From: Candidatus Rifleibacteriota bacterium
GTDB lineage: Bacteria; Muiribacteriota; Ozemobacteria; Ozemobacterales; Ozemobacteraceae
Length of the DNA: 64,000 nucleotides
NCBI GenBank assembly: GCA_015233565.1
Contig: JADFXM010000027.1
Coordinates: 1-64,000, forward strand
Reading direction: 5' to 3'
Part shown: positions 52,154 through 61,917 of the stretch, one piece after another
Numbering within the stretch: the stretch's first letter is position 1
Layout of the letters: every line of letters starts with the position of its first letter
Notes under the pieces: generated by a model
What the model was told of the DNA's origin: nothing
The model's database searches: none
Seen by the model: the letters and a program-made list of their open reading frames with translations, nothing else
Program-made: the position numbers and the translations under genes

Positions 52154-53593
52154 TTAATTTGTTAACTCACTTACTGTTGTTTTTGGTATCGGAAGAAATC
52201 CATCGTTTATGATTGTTTTATTTGCGCCTTTTATTAGTGGTTGAAATCCATTTGATGTATCAACTAATGGATTCTTTTTTAGAGTGATCGGTTTGGCAGG
52301 CAAAACTTTCCTTTTGACAACGGGTTTCTGCGAAGGAGGATTGAACGTTATTGCCGGAAGTGGCAAGGGGTTCGTTGGCTCCATAAAAATATCAGGTGAA
52401 ACACTCTTGGATATTGCAGGAAGTCTGATAGGTTGAAATCCAAGTTGCGGTGAAGGTGCTTTTCCAGCTGGAGATTGTGAAACAGTTTGGATATTTATTG
52501 AAGGCCCCCGAACAGCCGTAGCAGTTGTTGTAGAACGAGTTACAGGCATTGCAAAAGAACTGGCAGGCGCAGCAGAAAGATTAACAGAAGGCGCCAAGGG
52601 ATTTGCCGATGCAGCCGAAGAATTTGGAGACGGGGAAAAATCCGGACCGCGTTTCAATGTTTTATCAGTAGCTTTTTTCCCATAAACAAATGGCACCTGA
52701 GCAACCCTTATTTTGTTTAAAAACGGTTCCGACCGAAAGTCTTTCAGCACTTCATATTGATCATAACCTTCGGGCATAATCAAATCCATAACGCTCGGAT
52801 CGCCATAAGTGTCCCAGCCTCCTCCAAAATCCATTTGTGTTGGAAACGCTTTTACATCTCTGTTCCAAAGCTGAGTCGTTGAAACAACTGGCGAAAATCC
52901 CATTATGAAACACTGAAATCCCCATTGGGGATTAGGTTTGGCACCAAGAAGTTCCTTGTTAATTCGAATGATCAGTTTGTCTCGCTGAACCTCTATATAA
53001 TCAGGAATGATAATATCAGGAATCATTTCTGTAAGCTGTGGATCATCAGTTTTTCCCTTTAATCCATCCCAGACACGAAATGCTGAAAGCGGACTGACAA
53101 GGATCATTTTTTCCCAACCCATGTTCTCGGAAAAATCCAAAAAACGTCCAGGAAGGGCATGAGTATGTCCTGAACCAGGTTTACCATCCATATCGATGTA
53201 GATATCTGATAGAAGGCCAACAAACCCCAACTCTTCACCTAATCCTTTGCCATCCGGCCAATTGGTCATAATGTAATCCCGCATTTGGATTACAAACACA
53301 ACCAGATTGCCGTCTTCGTAGGCATAAAAGCGCCGTAAATCATAGGCTCCTCTTCTGATTCTTTGATCGAGAGGATATTGATAATATCCCGGACCTTTGT
53401 CGTCCATTAGCGGGTCCTGGACATCGACTAATAAATCTCTTCCATCAGGAACGATAGGGTCAGATGAAAAGTCGTCGGCAAAGAGTCGTGACTCCAGAAG
53501 AAAAAGTAACAACAAGATCGAAAGTAATATGGTGGAAAGTTGTCCACTCGGAATCGAAGGCTTGAGGTAACTCGATTTAGCATTATTTTTCAT
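52154..53593 (-). CDS. Exported protein with glucodextranase-C-like binding domain and Pro/Ser-rich tail
   Basis: A 479-aa product with AAGGAATT before the ATG. Signal peptide (LSTILLSILLLLFLLESRLFA). Residues ~45-270 match the C-terminal module of glucodextranase (Glucodextran_C type, DOMON-like): DPLMDDKGPGYYQYPLD, GAYDLRRFYAYEDGNLVVFVIQM, DIYIDMDGKPGSGHT, LPGRFLDF and WEKMILVSP. Such modules bind carbohydrate or surface polymers. After ~300 comes a low-complexity Pro/Ser/Ala linker and a repetitive basic tail. No catalytic domain is present. It starts 10 bp after the upstream lipoprotein gene, so they are co-transcribed. Confidence 0.82.
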   Translation of the reverse strand: MKNNAKSSYLKPSIPSGQLSTILLSILLLLFLLESRLFADDFSSDPIVPDGRDLLVDVQDPLMDDKGPGYYQYPLDQRIRRGAYDLRRFYAYEDGNLVVFVIQMRDYIMTNWPDGKGLGEELGFVGLLSDIYIDMDGKPGSGHTHALPGRFLDFSENMGWEKMILVSPLSAFRVWDGLKGKTDDPQLTEMIPDIIIPDYIEVQRDKLIIRINKELLGAKPNPQWGFQCFIMGFSPVVSTTQLWNRDVKAFPTQMDFGGGWDTYGDPSVMDLIMPEGYDQYEVLKDFRSEPFLNKIRVAQVPFVYGKKATDKTLKRGPDFSPSPNSSAASANPLAPSVNLSAAPASSFAMPVTRSTTTATAVRGPSINIQTVSQSPAGKAPSPQLGFQPIRLPAISKSVSPDIFMEPTNPLPLPAITFNPPSQKPVVKRKVLPAKPITLKKNPLVDTSNGFQPLIKGANKTIINDGFLPIPKTTVSELTN

Positions 53594-53603
53594 GATGAAT
53601 TCC

Positions 53604-54821
53604 TTATTTCACCGAGATGATCGAATACTGGGAGTCACCCGATTCTTCGTAGGGATCTTTTACCTGACTGGTGTCTGTCAGATTAAACGCATATTTGTGG
53701 TATCCGGGAGCTACATTTGTCATGGTAACCGTGTAAACACCATCTCCAGCAACCTCGTCGCCGTGTGTGCCGTCATCATAGAGTGCCTGAGGCTGCCAGT
53801 TAGTAAAGTCAGCAACTACAGCAGGGTTCTTCATATCCTGGAAGTCAGATCTGATAAGGACAAATTTGACCTCACCGGCAGCTTTTGCAGCAAGAACTGT
53901 GTCAGGAACATCGTATAGAGGCATGGTTGTCAGGTCAACCGGAATGGCTCGAATGTGGAAATTGGGGCTTCTGAAAACCAGATATTCGCGGCCATTTCCT
54001 TCCATTGCCATGGAATAAGTTCCATCGCTGTTAACAAAGATTTTTCGCGCCCCAGCTTTGGTTGAAAGCACCACTTCTGAATAGTTCACTCCGGTTAACG
54101 TTGAAGTGACCTTTCCGCGTGCGACATCCATACTTGGTGCTTTTATTATCAATTCAGATTTTCCGATTCTTGTCGATTCAGCATTGGGGTCAGCTACTAC
54201 TGTAGGAGTTGCAGTGTTTGTCGATGGGCCATTCCAGAGCAATGAGTATAATTGTGACCCGGTTGGAAGATTAGCAAGTCTGTTCGTGTAAATCCCATCA
54301 TGAGCGTATTTGTCGCCATGACTTCCATCGTCATATAAGGGGATAGTTCCCGTAGCCCAGACCTGGCCATACAAAGGGGCCGTTGACGTACCCCAGACAG
54401 GATCCAAACTCTTTACTGCAAAGGTTGTAGCATCCGGGAAATCAACTAGCGTACCAAGCCAGACACCTTCCCCGACAATTTTTTGGGAAAGAGCAATGTC
54501 CGGAGCGGCAACCGATTGTTCAAGAACAGCATCAACCCAAACAAAATCAGCGTCATAAGAGCTTCCACGGGCAATCAGAAGGAATCGCCCTGTTTTCGGC
54601 AATTGAAGTTGATATTGCGCGTTTTCGTTAACATAAGTTGAAAGACCCGAATTTCCGGCAACAATGATTTTCACCCCAAGTGGGCTTTGCCCTGGAGGAG
54701 GGATAATTTTACCAGTAACAGTTGCAACTGGTATTACAAGTGCTTCCTGGATGCATCCTGTTGAAGAAAAAATCATTAAAAAACCGATCAGGAAAAATAT
54801 TAAATTCCTTCTTTTTTTCAT
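53604..54821 (-). CDS. Lipoprotein with immunoglobulin-like and glycogen-binding (CBM48-like) domains
   Basis: A 405-aa product; the N-terminus KKRRNLIFFLIGFLMIFSSTGC has a good lipobox (SSTGC), so it is a lipid-anchored envelope protein processed by Lgt. After a carboxypeptidase-regulatory-like beta domain (VTGKIIPPPGQSPLGVKIIVAG) come two choice-of-anchor-like segments with the recurring LYDDGSHGDKYAHDGIYTN and LYDDGTHGDEVAGDGVYTV. The C-terminal ~90 residues (VADFTNWQPQAL ... APGYHKYAFNLTD ... KDPYEE) resemble CBM48/AMPK-type glycogen-binding modules. It probably binds alpha-glucan at the surface, with the adjacent Glucodextran_C-like protein as partner. Co-operonic. Confidence 0.83.
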   Translation of the reverse strand: MKKRRNLIFFLIGFLMIFSSTGCIQEALVIPVATVTGKIIPPPGQSPLGVKIIVAGNSGLSTYVNENAQYQLQLPKTGRFLLIARGSSYDADFVWVDAVLEQSVAAPDIALSQKIVGEGVWLGTLVDFPDATTFAVKSLDPVWGTSTAPLYGQVWATGTIPLYDDGSHGDKYAHDGIYTNRLANLPTGSQLYSLLWNGPSTNTATPTVVADPNAESTRIGKSELIIKAPSMDVARGKVTSTLTGVNYSEVVLSTKAGARKIFVNSDGTYSMAMEGNGREYLVFRSPNFHIRAIPVDLTTMPLYDVPDTVLAAKAAGEVKFVLIRSDFQDMKNPAVVADFTNWQPQALYDDGTHGDEVAGDGVYTVTMTNVAPGYHKYAFNLTDTSQVKDPYEESGDSQYSIISVK

Positions 54822-54837
54822 CTTTGTTTCCCAACCT

Positions 54838-54863
54838 TATGTTTGTACAATATGTTTGTACAA
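54838..54863. repeat. Exact 13-bp tandem duplication, TATGTTTGTACAA x2
   Basis: Two perfect copies of TATGTTTGTACAA stand head to tail 17-42 bases upstream of the lipoprotein start codon. Each holds the palindrome TTGTACAA. This could be a pair of regulator half-sites or a slippage product in the leader. Confidence 0.6.
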
Positions 54864-55043
54864 TTTTCTTGTATCAGCTCAGTAAATCATTACCTGATCA
54901 ACGATGAGTTCGACAAATTCAGCACAATTCTTACGTCAGCTAAACCTGCCTTCAAATACATTAGCCACTGTTTCTCGCCTTATGCGTTAGTAATCTTTTG
55001 GGAATCACCATTCAACGCTATTTTCCAAACTTCCCACCAGCTA

Positions 55044-57374
55044 TTAAAAACTGGCTTTTGCTTCAAATAAGAAATTTTTCTGAGTTTTAATGTCTTTTTT
55101 ATCTATTCCATTATCATAGGAAGTGATATCCCATCTTCCAAAATCGGGGTAATCATAACCATATTTCAAACGAATGCTCGCATCCTTACTTATTTCATAG
55201 ACCAGCTCGCCATACATGTTTTCACGGTCAACTGAATCGGTCTTTCCATCTTTGTAATCGATTACCCCACGAGTGTAAAAAGCCCGTCCCCTGAATTTCT
55301 TCGTGAAATTCTCTTTCAATTCTGCAATGATTGCATTCGCAAGACTCGATTTCGTCCCATCGTTTGTCTTTTCATAATCAATATGTTCAACACCGCCCGT
55401 AAGGCTTATCGATGGAGTGAGGTTGTAAGTTGTTTCTCCGATGTAGTCTATGCGTATTCCTTCCTGAGGTGCATTTACCCATTTTACTGAATGTTCAACG
55501 CTTCCTTTTGCGAAAACACGCGGATTTATATTCGAGTTAACTTCGAAATACCCAGTTCTTTCATTGTATTCGTAGGTAGAGCTTCCTACCTTGTCAATTG
55601 TGTCATGGGCGGCTACAACATGGACCTTCCCTTTTGTGGAGATTGATTCGTTTAATTTCAGATCCAGTTCGAGTGTATTGGTTTCTGTGCCCAATACATT
55701 TGGAAGGGCATCCCACTTCTGTTCGTAATCATATTTTAACGTTGTGTTGTCTGTGAAGTCTGAAATCAATTGATAAGTAAATTTTCGACCGGTATACCCA
55801 TCCGTAATCTGAGGCGCGAAAGGATCGACTTCCCATGTTTTGCTCAACCAGGTTGCTTCCATTGAGAGGTTTTTCGCAATTGTGAATAACTTGTTTCCAA
55901 ATTCATATCCCGCTGAAAACCTGGTTAACTTTTCCCCATAAAACCCATTGTGTCCGTAATTGAATTTGTAAACGGGCGTATATGGATAAGCACTACTATC
56001 GTCAGCAGGACCAATATCAAAAGCCCAAATCGGGGCCATATAAGCCCGAAAGTCTTTTCCGAAATCGTAATGCTTCACTGTCCCGGTGAATCCACCGTTT
56101 TGAACACTCATATCAAATTTTGTTCCCGGAGCTCCAAGACTTCGCATATGGTTGTCCCTGGTATCCGTATGATAATCAGTACTGGATAAAAACTCACCAG
56201 TGGCTTGAACTTTTCCAACACGCTGCGTGCTGTAGTTAACATCTACTCCACGAACCGTGTTTGAATTTCCACGAATTTGATAATCATTGATTTTTTCAAC
56301 GTAGCTCGTTCCAATCGAAAGTGCGTCTGGACTGAACTTTGCTGGAAGTTTCCAGACAAGTCTTCCGTTCACCATATCTTTTGGATCATTAGTGGCAATT
56401 TTAATATCACTTTTCAGCAATGATCCTTGGTAATTGACTCCACCTGCCGCTCCGCTGACTTCGATTCCTTCGTAGGGTTGAACAACGTCAACATCTTCAG
56501 TCAACATGTTCAATGGGTCATTAACACCGGTTACAGATTCATTCGCAAAAACACGGACCTTCATCGAAGGAGCATTTGACACAAAGTGAATTTTATTAAC
56601 TTCAACGTTTCTGTCGCTCTGAATGGACGTCGGGTAATCGTCGATCCCGTCAAACGCATTTGGTCCACCAGTTTTGCCAACGTCATTATAGATTAGTTTG
56701 TTATAAGTTTTTCCGGAAATATAACCCTGCAGTTCCAGAAATGCCTCGATTTTCTCTCCCAGCGGTTTTCCAGTAAACTGAATGTAATATTTTTGCCGCA
56801 ACAGATTGATCCCGGGAGTGCTATAGGGAGACACTTTGTCGCCATATTCGTTTCGAGTAACAGTTGTGGGATCGACCATATATAAAGCATGTCCTCGGTA
56901 ATACCCTGAAACTCGCACCTTGGGCAAGGTATCTTCAAGACTCTTTAATTTGTTTTCGGTATCACCCATCCGTCTTTCGAGGCTGTCAACCCTAACTCCC
57001 AGAAGTCCAAGTTCATCTTTAAATTCCTTGGTCAACCTGGCTAGAGAGGCCCTTTCGCTTTCAGTTGTTTCATTAACAGTTTTGCTTTTTTCTTCCATTC
57101 TTCTAAGCATTCGGGCAAGTATCAAAGCAACGTCATACCTTGTAATAACCTTTCGCCCTTTAAATTCACCATCCGGAAAACCTTCCATATAACCTTGCTT
57201 AATGAGAAAATCAACATCCTTGAATGCCCAATGGTCTTTGGGAAGATCCTGAAATGCTGTGGAGGAGTTGTTCGCCTGCCCCAATAAGGGAAGAGATCCC
57301 AAAACAATCAAAAAAGCGATCGCCTGGATCAATAAGCGAAAACATTTACAATTTTTATTAATTGTTTGCCTCAT
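55044..57374 (-). CDS. SLH-domain outer-membrane porin (OmpM-like)
   Basis: A 776-aa protein. Signal peptide (LLIQAIAFLIVLGSLPLLGQA), then one SLH domain (FQDLPKDHWAFKDVDFLIKQGYMEGFPDGEFKGRKVITRYDVALIL, read in parts). A coiled coil follows (~95-150: LARLTKEFKDELGLLGVRVDSLERRMGDTENKLKSLEDTL in pieces), then a long beta-barrel with alternating strands and a terminal phenylalanine (FEAKASF). In Negativicutes-, Thermotoga- and related diderms such proteins tie the outer membrane to peptidoglycan-linked polymers through SLH while the barrel forms a pore. It heads the minus-strand envelope cluster, 222 bp upstream of the lipoprotein gene, and is divergent from the next gene. Confidence 0.92.
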   Translation of the reverse strand: MRQTINKNCKCFRLLIQAIAFLIVLGSLPLLGQANNSSTAFQDLPKDHWAFKDVDFLIKQGYMEGFPDGEFKGRKVITRYDVALILARMLRRMEEKSKTVNETTESERASLARLTKEFKDELGLLGVRVDSLERRMGDTENKLKSLEDTLPKVRVSGYYRGHALYMVDPTTVTRNEYGDKVSPYSTPGINLLRQKYYIQFTGKPLGEKIEAFLELQGYISGKTYNKLIYNDVGKTGGPNAFDGIDDYPTSIQSDRNVEVNKIHFVSNAPSMKVRVFANESVTGVNDPLNMLTEDVDVVQPYEGIEVSGAAGGVNYQGSLLKSDIKIATNDPKDMVNGRLVWKLPAKFSPDALSIGTSYVEKINDYQIRGNSNTVRGVDVNYSTQRVGKVQATGEFLSSTDYHTDTRDNHMRSLGAPGTKFDMSVQNGGFTGTVKHYDFGKDFRAYMAPIWAFDIGPADDSSAYPYTPVYKFNYGHNGFYGEKLTRFSAGYEFGNKLFTIAKNLSMEATWLSKTWEVDPFAPQITDGYTGRKFTYQLISDFTDNTTLKYDYEQKWDALPNVLGTETNTLELDLKLNESISTKGKVHVVAAHDTIDKVGSSTYEYNERTGYFEVNSNINPRVFAKGSVEHSVKWVNAPQEGIRIDYIGETTYNLTPSISLTGGVEHIDYEKTNDGTKSSLANAIIAELKENFTKKFRGRAFYTRGVIDYKDGKTDSVDRENMYGELVYEISKDASIRLKYGYDYPDFGRWDITSYDNGIDKKDIKTQKNFLFEAKASF

Positions 57375-57518
57375 GAAGCTGTTAAAAAAAAGATTTCTAT
57401 TAATTGCTATATTTTTATCGGCAATTATTTTGAGGATTAGAAGAAAAAAATTATCCCGCTTGTTGACGAAAGTATGTCTAACTTGTTAAAGTTAATTAAA
57501 GGACTTAAGGGGGATTTT

Positions 57519-58070
57519 ATGAAAAGAAACAACATTGCCGCTGCCATGATAGTGATTTCCACGTTTTCATTGTACACACCAGTATTTTCTGGTCCCCTGG
57601 AAGACTATCTTTCCATAGTTAGAGAATATGATAAGGGAAGAATGCTCCCTGACGAACAAGCAGTAAAAATTGAAACGACTTTAATAAGGCGCGAGAATGT
57701 TCTTACAGACCAGATTTTGAATTCTCCCCCACAGGTTTTACTACTTTCCAAGAAGGTTTCCACACTTGATCCAGACATGGTTGCCAGATTAGGAACAAAA
57801 ACCAAATATAAAATAGTCAATGAACAAAGAACTGACTTAAAATTCTTAATGGACAGAATTGACAACGAAGAAAGAATCAAATCTCCGAAAACCCAAAAAT
57901 GGCAATTAAAACCCGTTGAATGTAAAGGACATATTCTCGACCTTAACCTTGGCCACTGGGAAGACACCCCCGACAAAAAGAAACAATGGCATAGCGATCA
58001 ATTCAGCGATGTGATTTTACCCCAAGCGGAATTTGAAGACCTCTGGAAAAAAGCCTACGTAGCCAACTAA
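57519..58070 (+). CDS. Small secreted protein, unknown
   Basis: The start is placed at ATG 57519 (MKRNNIAAAMIVISTFSLYTPVFSG), five bases after GGGGGAT, rather than the track's 57474. The 183-aa product has a signal peptide cut near VFSG. The mature part contains EDYLSIVREYDKGRMLPDEQ, LLSKKVSTLDPDMVARLG and a C-terminal HILDLNLGHWEDTPDKKKQWH. No recognised motif. It stands between the divergent porin and the convergent adenylate cyclase. Confidence 0.68.
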   Translation: MKRNNIAAAMIVISTFSLYTPVFSGPLEDYLSIVREYDKGRMLPDEQAVKIETTLIRRENVLTDQILNSPPQVLLLSKKVSTLDPDMVARLGTKTKYKIVNEQRTDLKFLMDRIDNEERIKSPKTQKWQLKPVECKGHILDLNLGHWEDTPDKKKQWHSDQFSDVILPQAEFEDLWKKAYVAN

Positions 58071-58091
58071 GCCTCCCTAGGCAAACACGAT

Positions 58092-59384
58092 TTAAAGTTG
58101 AGCTTTTTCAGATGAAACTTTTTTCCCAACCAGAAAAAAGGTGTTCATTGCGCCCTTCCCTTTAACTTCTATTTTTCCCCGCTCGCGAAAAATGAAATTA
58201 TCCCGAAGTTTATTCTGTGTCTCTTCAGTTACCTGGATTTGATCCTCAATTCCGGTTGATTCCATTCGGCTGGCAACATTAACGGCATCTCCCCACAAAT
58301 CATAAATAAATTTTTTGATTCCGATAATTCCAGCTACGACCGGTCCGGTATTAATTCCTATCCTGATTTTTAAAGGTTCACCTGTTTCAATAGCCAATTT
58401 CTGAATAACGCAGATCATTTCAAGAGCCATTTCTGCAACGGTTTTCGCATGGTCCAATCGTTTATCCGGAAGGCCTCCAACCACCATATAAGCATCTCCA
58501 ATCGTCTTGATTTTTTCAAGTTGATGCTTTTCACACAACCGATCAAATGCAGAAAAGACTTTATTTAATAACGATACAATTTTTTCCGGATTCTTTTTCC
58601 CGGAAAGAGTTGTAAATCCAGCTAAGTCAGCAAAGAGAATGGTTGCCTCTGAATACTCATCAGCGATAGTTTCGCTGTTTCGTTTCAATCTTTCAGCAAT
58701 CGACCGGGGAAGTATATTGAGAAGCAGAGCTTCCGATTTTTCCTGCTCAATTTGAAGGCGGATTAAAAAATACTGCACGAGAATGAAAATAATCGTTGAA
58801 ATTCCAGCGATGTGAGCGGCAAAAAACCAATTTTTTGAGACAATACCCCTTGCATGGGCTTCTGAAGCAAAAAAAGGATCAAATAACGTAGATAATACTA
58901 GGAGAATAAAATAGGCCAAAAACCAGCGAATAGCTTTTCTCGGACCATGTAGCATAACTGCACAAATTGGCGCCCCTAAAGCCCAGATACAGGATGATCC
59001 GGCAATGACAAAACCACCGTGAAGAGATTGTACAACAAATGGAAAAAATAGAACTATGGATAACATCAAAAAACGGAAAAATCTGAAGTTTTTGGTTTTT
59101 GCAAAATAGATGAACCCAAGAAGTGTAATGCCTGCAAACCCGAAAGTCGGAATTCCCTTGGTATAAAATCCTGAAAATTGATCATGGATTGCAAGAATAA
59201 TTCCCGCTAGAATCCCAAAAATCGCCATAAGACTTATAAGTGCTTTTCGGTTATGCTCTTCGTCGGTATCGGTTTTCGAAAAACCAACTTGCAAAAGAAA
59301 CCCCAAACTGTTTCCCAATATTGGAATCTTTTCGAGCAAATTTGTGTTAAAAATTGAAATTGACGGCTTTTCTGAATTTGTCAT
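58092..59384 (-). CDS. Membrane-bound class III adenylate/guanylate cyclase
   Basis: A 430-aa protein. Residues ~45-215 hold about six hydrophobic segments (LMAIFGILAGIILAIH, FGFAGITLLGFIYF, AHIAGISTIIFILVQYFL), followed by a linker helix (LLNILPRSIAERLK) typical before cyclase domains, and the catalytic domain ~235-420. Metal-binding aspartates occur in ILFADLAGFT and GDAYMVVGG. The purine-specifying Lys is in KIKTIGD and the partner Asp in IYDLWGDAVNVASRME, which also supplies the transition-state Asn and Arg. The Lys/Asp pair favours ATP, so cAMP is the likely product. It functions as a homodimer. Its sensor role is undetermined, since no named sensor domain is visible. Confidence 0.92.
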   Translation of the reverse strand: MTNSEKPSISIFNTNLLEKIPILGNSLGFLLQVGFSKTDTDEEHNRKALISLMAIFGILAGIILAIHDQFSGFYTKGIPTFGFAGITLLGFIYFAKTKNFRFFRFLMLSIVLFFPFVVQSLHGGFVIAGSSCIWALGAPICAVMLHGPRKAIRWFLAYFILLVLSTLFDPFFASEAHARGIVSKNWFFAAHIAGISTIIFILVQYFLIRLQIEQEKSEALLLNILPRSIAERLKRNSETIADEYSEATILFADLAGFTTLSGKKNPEKIVSLLNKVFSAFDRLCEKHQLEKIKTIGDAYMVVGGLPDKRLDHAKTVAEMALEMICVIQKLAIETGEPLKIRIGINTGPVVAGIIGIKKFIYDLWGDAVNVASRMESTGIEDQIQVTEETQNKLRDNFIFRERGKIEVKGKGAMNTFFLVGKKVSSEKAQL

Positions 59385-60140
59385 CTGTTATGCTTTTCCA
59401 ATAATTTCTATTTTTTTTTAACCTATTTTACATTTTGGAACTACCATTGAGGCGCAATTTGAAGAACCTCTGAACCTTTTTTAACAATTCCTTAAACTTT
59501 TTTTCGATTTTCCGACAGATATTTTCATCCCATTTACCTTTACTACTTGGCGCTTTCAAATGTAATTTTTTACCGATATGAAAATAATTCCAGAAAGTAT
59601 TTCAAAAAAAAATACTTTTTGAATTAGAACTTGGTATTCCCTATCGTGTTAATTTAAAATTTATTGTACAGAAAAAAATAAAAATTTTGTTAAAGGAAAA
59701 AGAGAACTTAAGTGGGAAACAATCGAGCCGACTATCTCGCAAGCATTTTTTCAGAAGGGTTGTTTAGAAAAACACCCTCGATAGCCCGAGGTAAGTTTTG
59801 TGACATGCTCAGAGAGAGAGAGAGATTCTCGCAGCGAAAAAGAGTGAAAATGCTAGGCTTCAAAAACGGCATCAACACAAGCGCAGAAAATTTGGAAAAA
59901 AATTGTTTCGCGGAATTTTTTTGAATTACTGGTTAATTGCCAATGTCTATATGAATTTACTCTTTGTAGCTGATATTCTCGGCAGTCCAAAGATTGGGTC
60001 TATCATTCAAAAAGGAAAAATGCCCCGAATAAGCCGTCCCTTTGAACGTTAACTTAATCTAGTACAACCTTCAATAAGAGGAGTAGCTTACTCTGGGCAT
60101 TGGTCGTAGCTAATGCTACGACCACCAATAACTTTCACAG
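59385..60140. other. Long intergenic region with a perfect hairpin
   Basis: 756 bases without a convincing gene. The 70-aa frame at 59712-59924 (GTG start) includes an AG-dinucleotide run and looks fortuitous. At 60101-60124 lies TGGTCGTAGC-TAAT-GCTACGACCA, a perfect 10-bp stem just after the dihaem peroxidase stop (minus strand). It has no T-run, so it may be a repeat unit or an mRNA 3'-end structure. Confidence 0.45.
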
Positions 60141-61523
60141 TCAGAGACAACGCAAGAAAGTCACCAAATCTTGCTTTTCCCCTGAACTCAACTGAAGCTG
60201 TTGAATGAGGTTAAAGTATTCCACGATATCCTCAAGTGTGAAACATCGACCATCGTGCAGATAGGGAGGTGAGTCTTTGATTCCTCTCAACGGAAATGTC
60301 TTTATTGAACCGTCATGCGCCATCATCATTCCATTAACAATTTCCTGCTTGTAGAAACGTTCAGCTTTGAGGTCGTGCATGGTGTTGTCGCTGTAATAAG
60401 GAGCTGGATGACATGCGGCGCAGCGAGCTTTTCCGTTAAAAAGCTTTTCACCATTCAATTCGCTGGGGGTAGCTTTACCTTGATCAAGCTCACCATAGAT
60501 ATTCAACTTGGGAGCCGGTGGAAAATCCAAAAGAGCAAGAAATTCAGCCATACAGTGAACTTGGGAGGCTCTTTCAAGAACGTTTATTCCTTTTTTGGCA
60601 GCCATGCAAATGTCTCCATCGAAATAAGCCGCACGTTGCTCGAACTCAGTAAAATCCTCGACCGTTTTAAGCGCTCTTTGGGAACCGAAGAGACGCTGAA
60701 TATTCACCCCACGCAAGCTGGGAGTCTCGATACGATGCCGATATTCCTGGGGTCGAATGTCGCCGACGAGATGGTTTGCCCCGTTGGAATGTCCATTGGC
60801 ATGACAATCGAAGCAAGTTACACCCAGACTTGGTTTATCACTCCGTCGGTCTTCGGTTGCATTAAACTGTTGTTGCGGAAATTGGGTCAGCAGGAGGCGA
60901 AGTCCTTCAAGTTGTTTGGGATTCAGGATTCCGTTAAATATTTCGTAATAATTCTCGATTGTTATGAGTTGCCCCTTTGCGATATCACCAAGGTCAGGCC
61001 GTGTTGTCAAATATACCGCCGGGGCTGGATCCGGCAAAAAGTGCTCGGGAAGATCGAAATCCAAGTCAAATCGAACAAGACGTGGAAGTACTTTTGTAAT
61101 CATTTCTGGAAAAAGCATACCACCCTCAGAGTGATCAGCAAATGGCAAGGGTTTATAAGGAAAAACATCTTTCTCTTTGATTTGTTCTGGTGACAATTTA
61201 TTCAATTGCTCCCATGTTAAATCCCTGAGTTTAGCGGTTGGCCCAACCGGAATGGGTTTTCCCCCTGACATGGTGACATCCGGGGAGATCTTTTTTGAAA
61301 GATCGTATCTTGAGTTCAGAAGCTCCATGTGCTCTTTGGCCCGTTCGGTCTTCACGGCCATTCGGGAGGTTTTAATCTGGTCAAAGGTAACGTCCTGATT
61401 TGTGGGTCCATAACTGGAAATGACCTTTTCCTGTCGAGCAAAAACACCTGGGATAACAACACCGGTCATGAGAAAAATGCAGATTCCAAGAAAGGGGAAA
61501 CAGAGATTTCTTTTTGTGAACAT
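60141..61523 (-). CDS. Dihaem cytochrome c peroxidase / MauG-like protein
   Basis: ATG 61523 (MFTKRNLCFPFLGICIFLMTGVV) follows TTGGAGGATTGG; the track's 61619 start is upstream of this SD. The 460-aa exported protein has two haem c sites: CFDCHANGHSNGANH (mid) and CAACHPAPYYSD (C-terminal half), with RIETPSLRGVN and FPLRGIKDSPPYLHDGR as in the CCP/MauG family. The order is as in family members, which reduce peroxide or oxidise protein substrates in the periplasm. It is longer than typical CcpA at the N-terminus (~190 residues before the first haem). Nearby catalase-like and hydrolase genes suggest a peroxide-related neighbourhood, but no operon overlap is present. Confidence 0.87.
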   Translation of the reverse strand: MFTKRNLCFPFLGICIFLMTGVVIPGVFARQEKVISSYGPTNQDVTFDQIKTSRMAVKTERAKEHMELLNSRYDLSKKISPDVTMSGGKPIPVGPTAKLRDLTWEQLNKLSPEQIKEKDVFPYKPLPFADHSEGGMLFPEMITKVLPRLVRFDLDFDLPEHFLPDPAPAVYLTTRPDLGDIAKGQLITIENYYEIFNGILNPKQLEGLRLLLTQFPQQQFNATEDRRSDKPSLGVTCFDCHANGHSNGANHLVGDIRPQEYRHRIETPSLRGVNIQRLFGSQRALKTVEDFTEFEQRAAYFDGDICMAAKKGINVLERASQVHCMAEFLALLDFPPAPKLNIYGELDQGKATPSELNGEKLFNGKARCAACHPAPYYSDNTMHDLKAERFYKQEIVNGMMMAHDGSIKTFPLRGIKDSPPYLHDGRCFTLEDIVEYFNLIQQLQLSSGEKQDLVTFLRCL

Positions 61524-61917
61524 TTGCCAATCCTCCAATTTTTCTGATCGGACAATATTTTTTACCGATTGTCTCATTCGTAGCCGCAAATTTACGGGAA
61601 GGAAATCCTTAGTTTTCATCTAAAAACCAGTGAAAACTGACCAGTTTATGGGTTTACACTATTTGGAAATTTTGCAAAACCCTGGAACCTATTCGTTTCA
61701 CGGGAAAAAAATGTATCACTGAAAACTTTTGAAAATTAACCACTTACTAATGCCCCAATCCAATGAAGAATTCAGACCAAAAAGGGATGTCTGACAAACT
61801 TCAGGAAATTGTCGAACCCTATCGACCAAACTACAGAAAAATCCGCAATTGAACTTGCTCGAGCTAAAAGCCCAGAGGATCTTCCCCTGGGCTATTTTCT
61901 ATCGTAATTTTTCCGAC
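61524..61917. other. Intergenic region between peroxidase and hydrolase genes
   Basis: Contains the SD and probable promoter of the peroxidase gene at the left and a hairpin terminator at the right (61869-61893). No gene recognised. Confidence 0.3.
61869..61893 (-). terminator. Hairpin terminator of the hydrolase gene
   Basis: AGCCCAG (61869-61875) pairs with CTGGGCT (61887-61893) around an 11-base loop. On the minus strand the stem is followed by TTTTAG, and on the plus strand by ATTTTCT, so it may work in both directions. It lies 24 bp beyond the hydrolase stop. Confidence 0.7.

Noticed and set aside
59712-59924. 70-aa GTG-start ORF
   Set aside because: It contains an AG-dinucleotide run and has no motif or homologous neighbour; likely chance.
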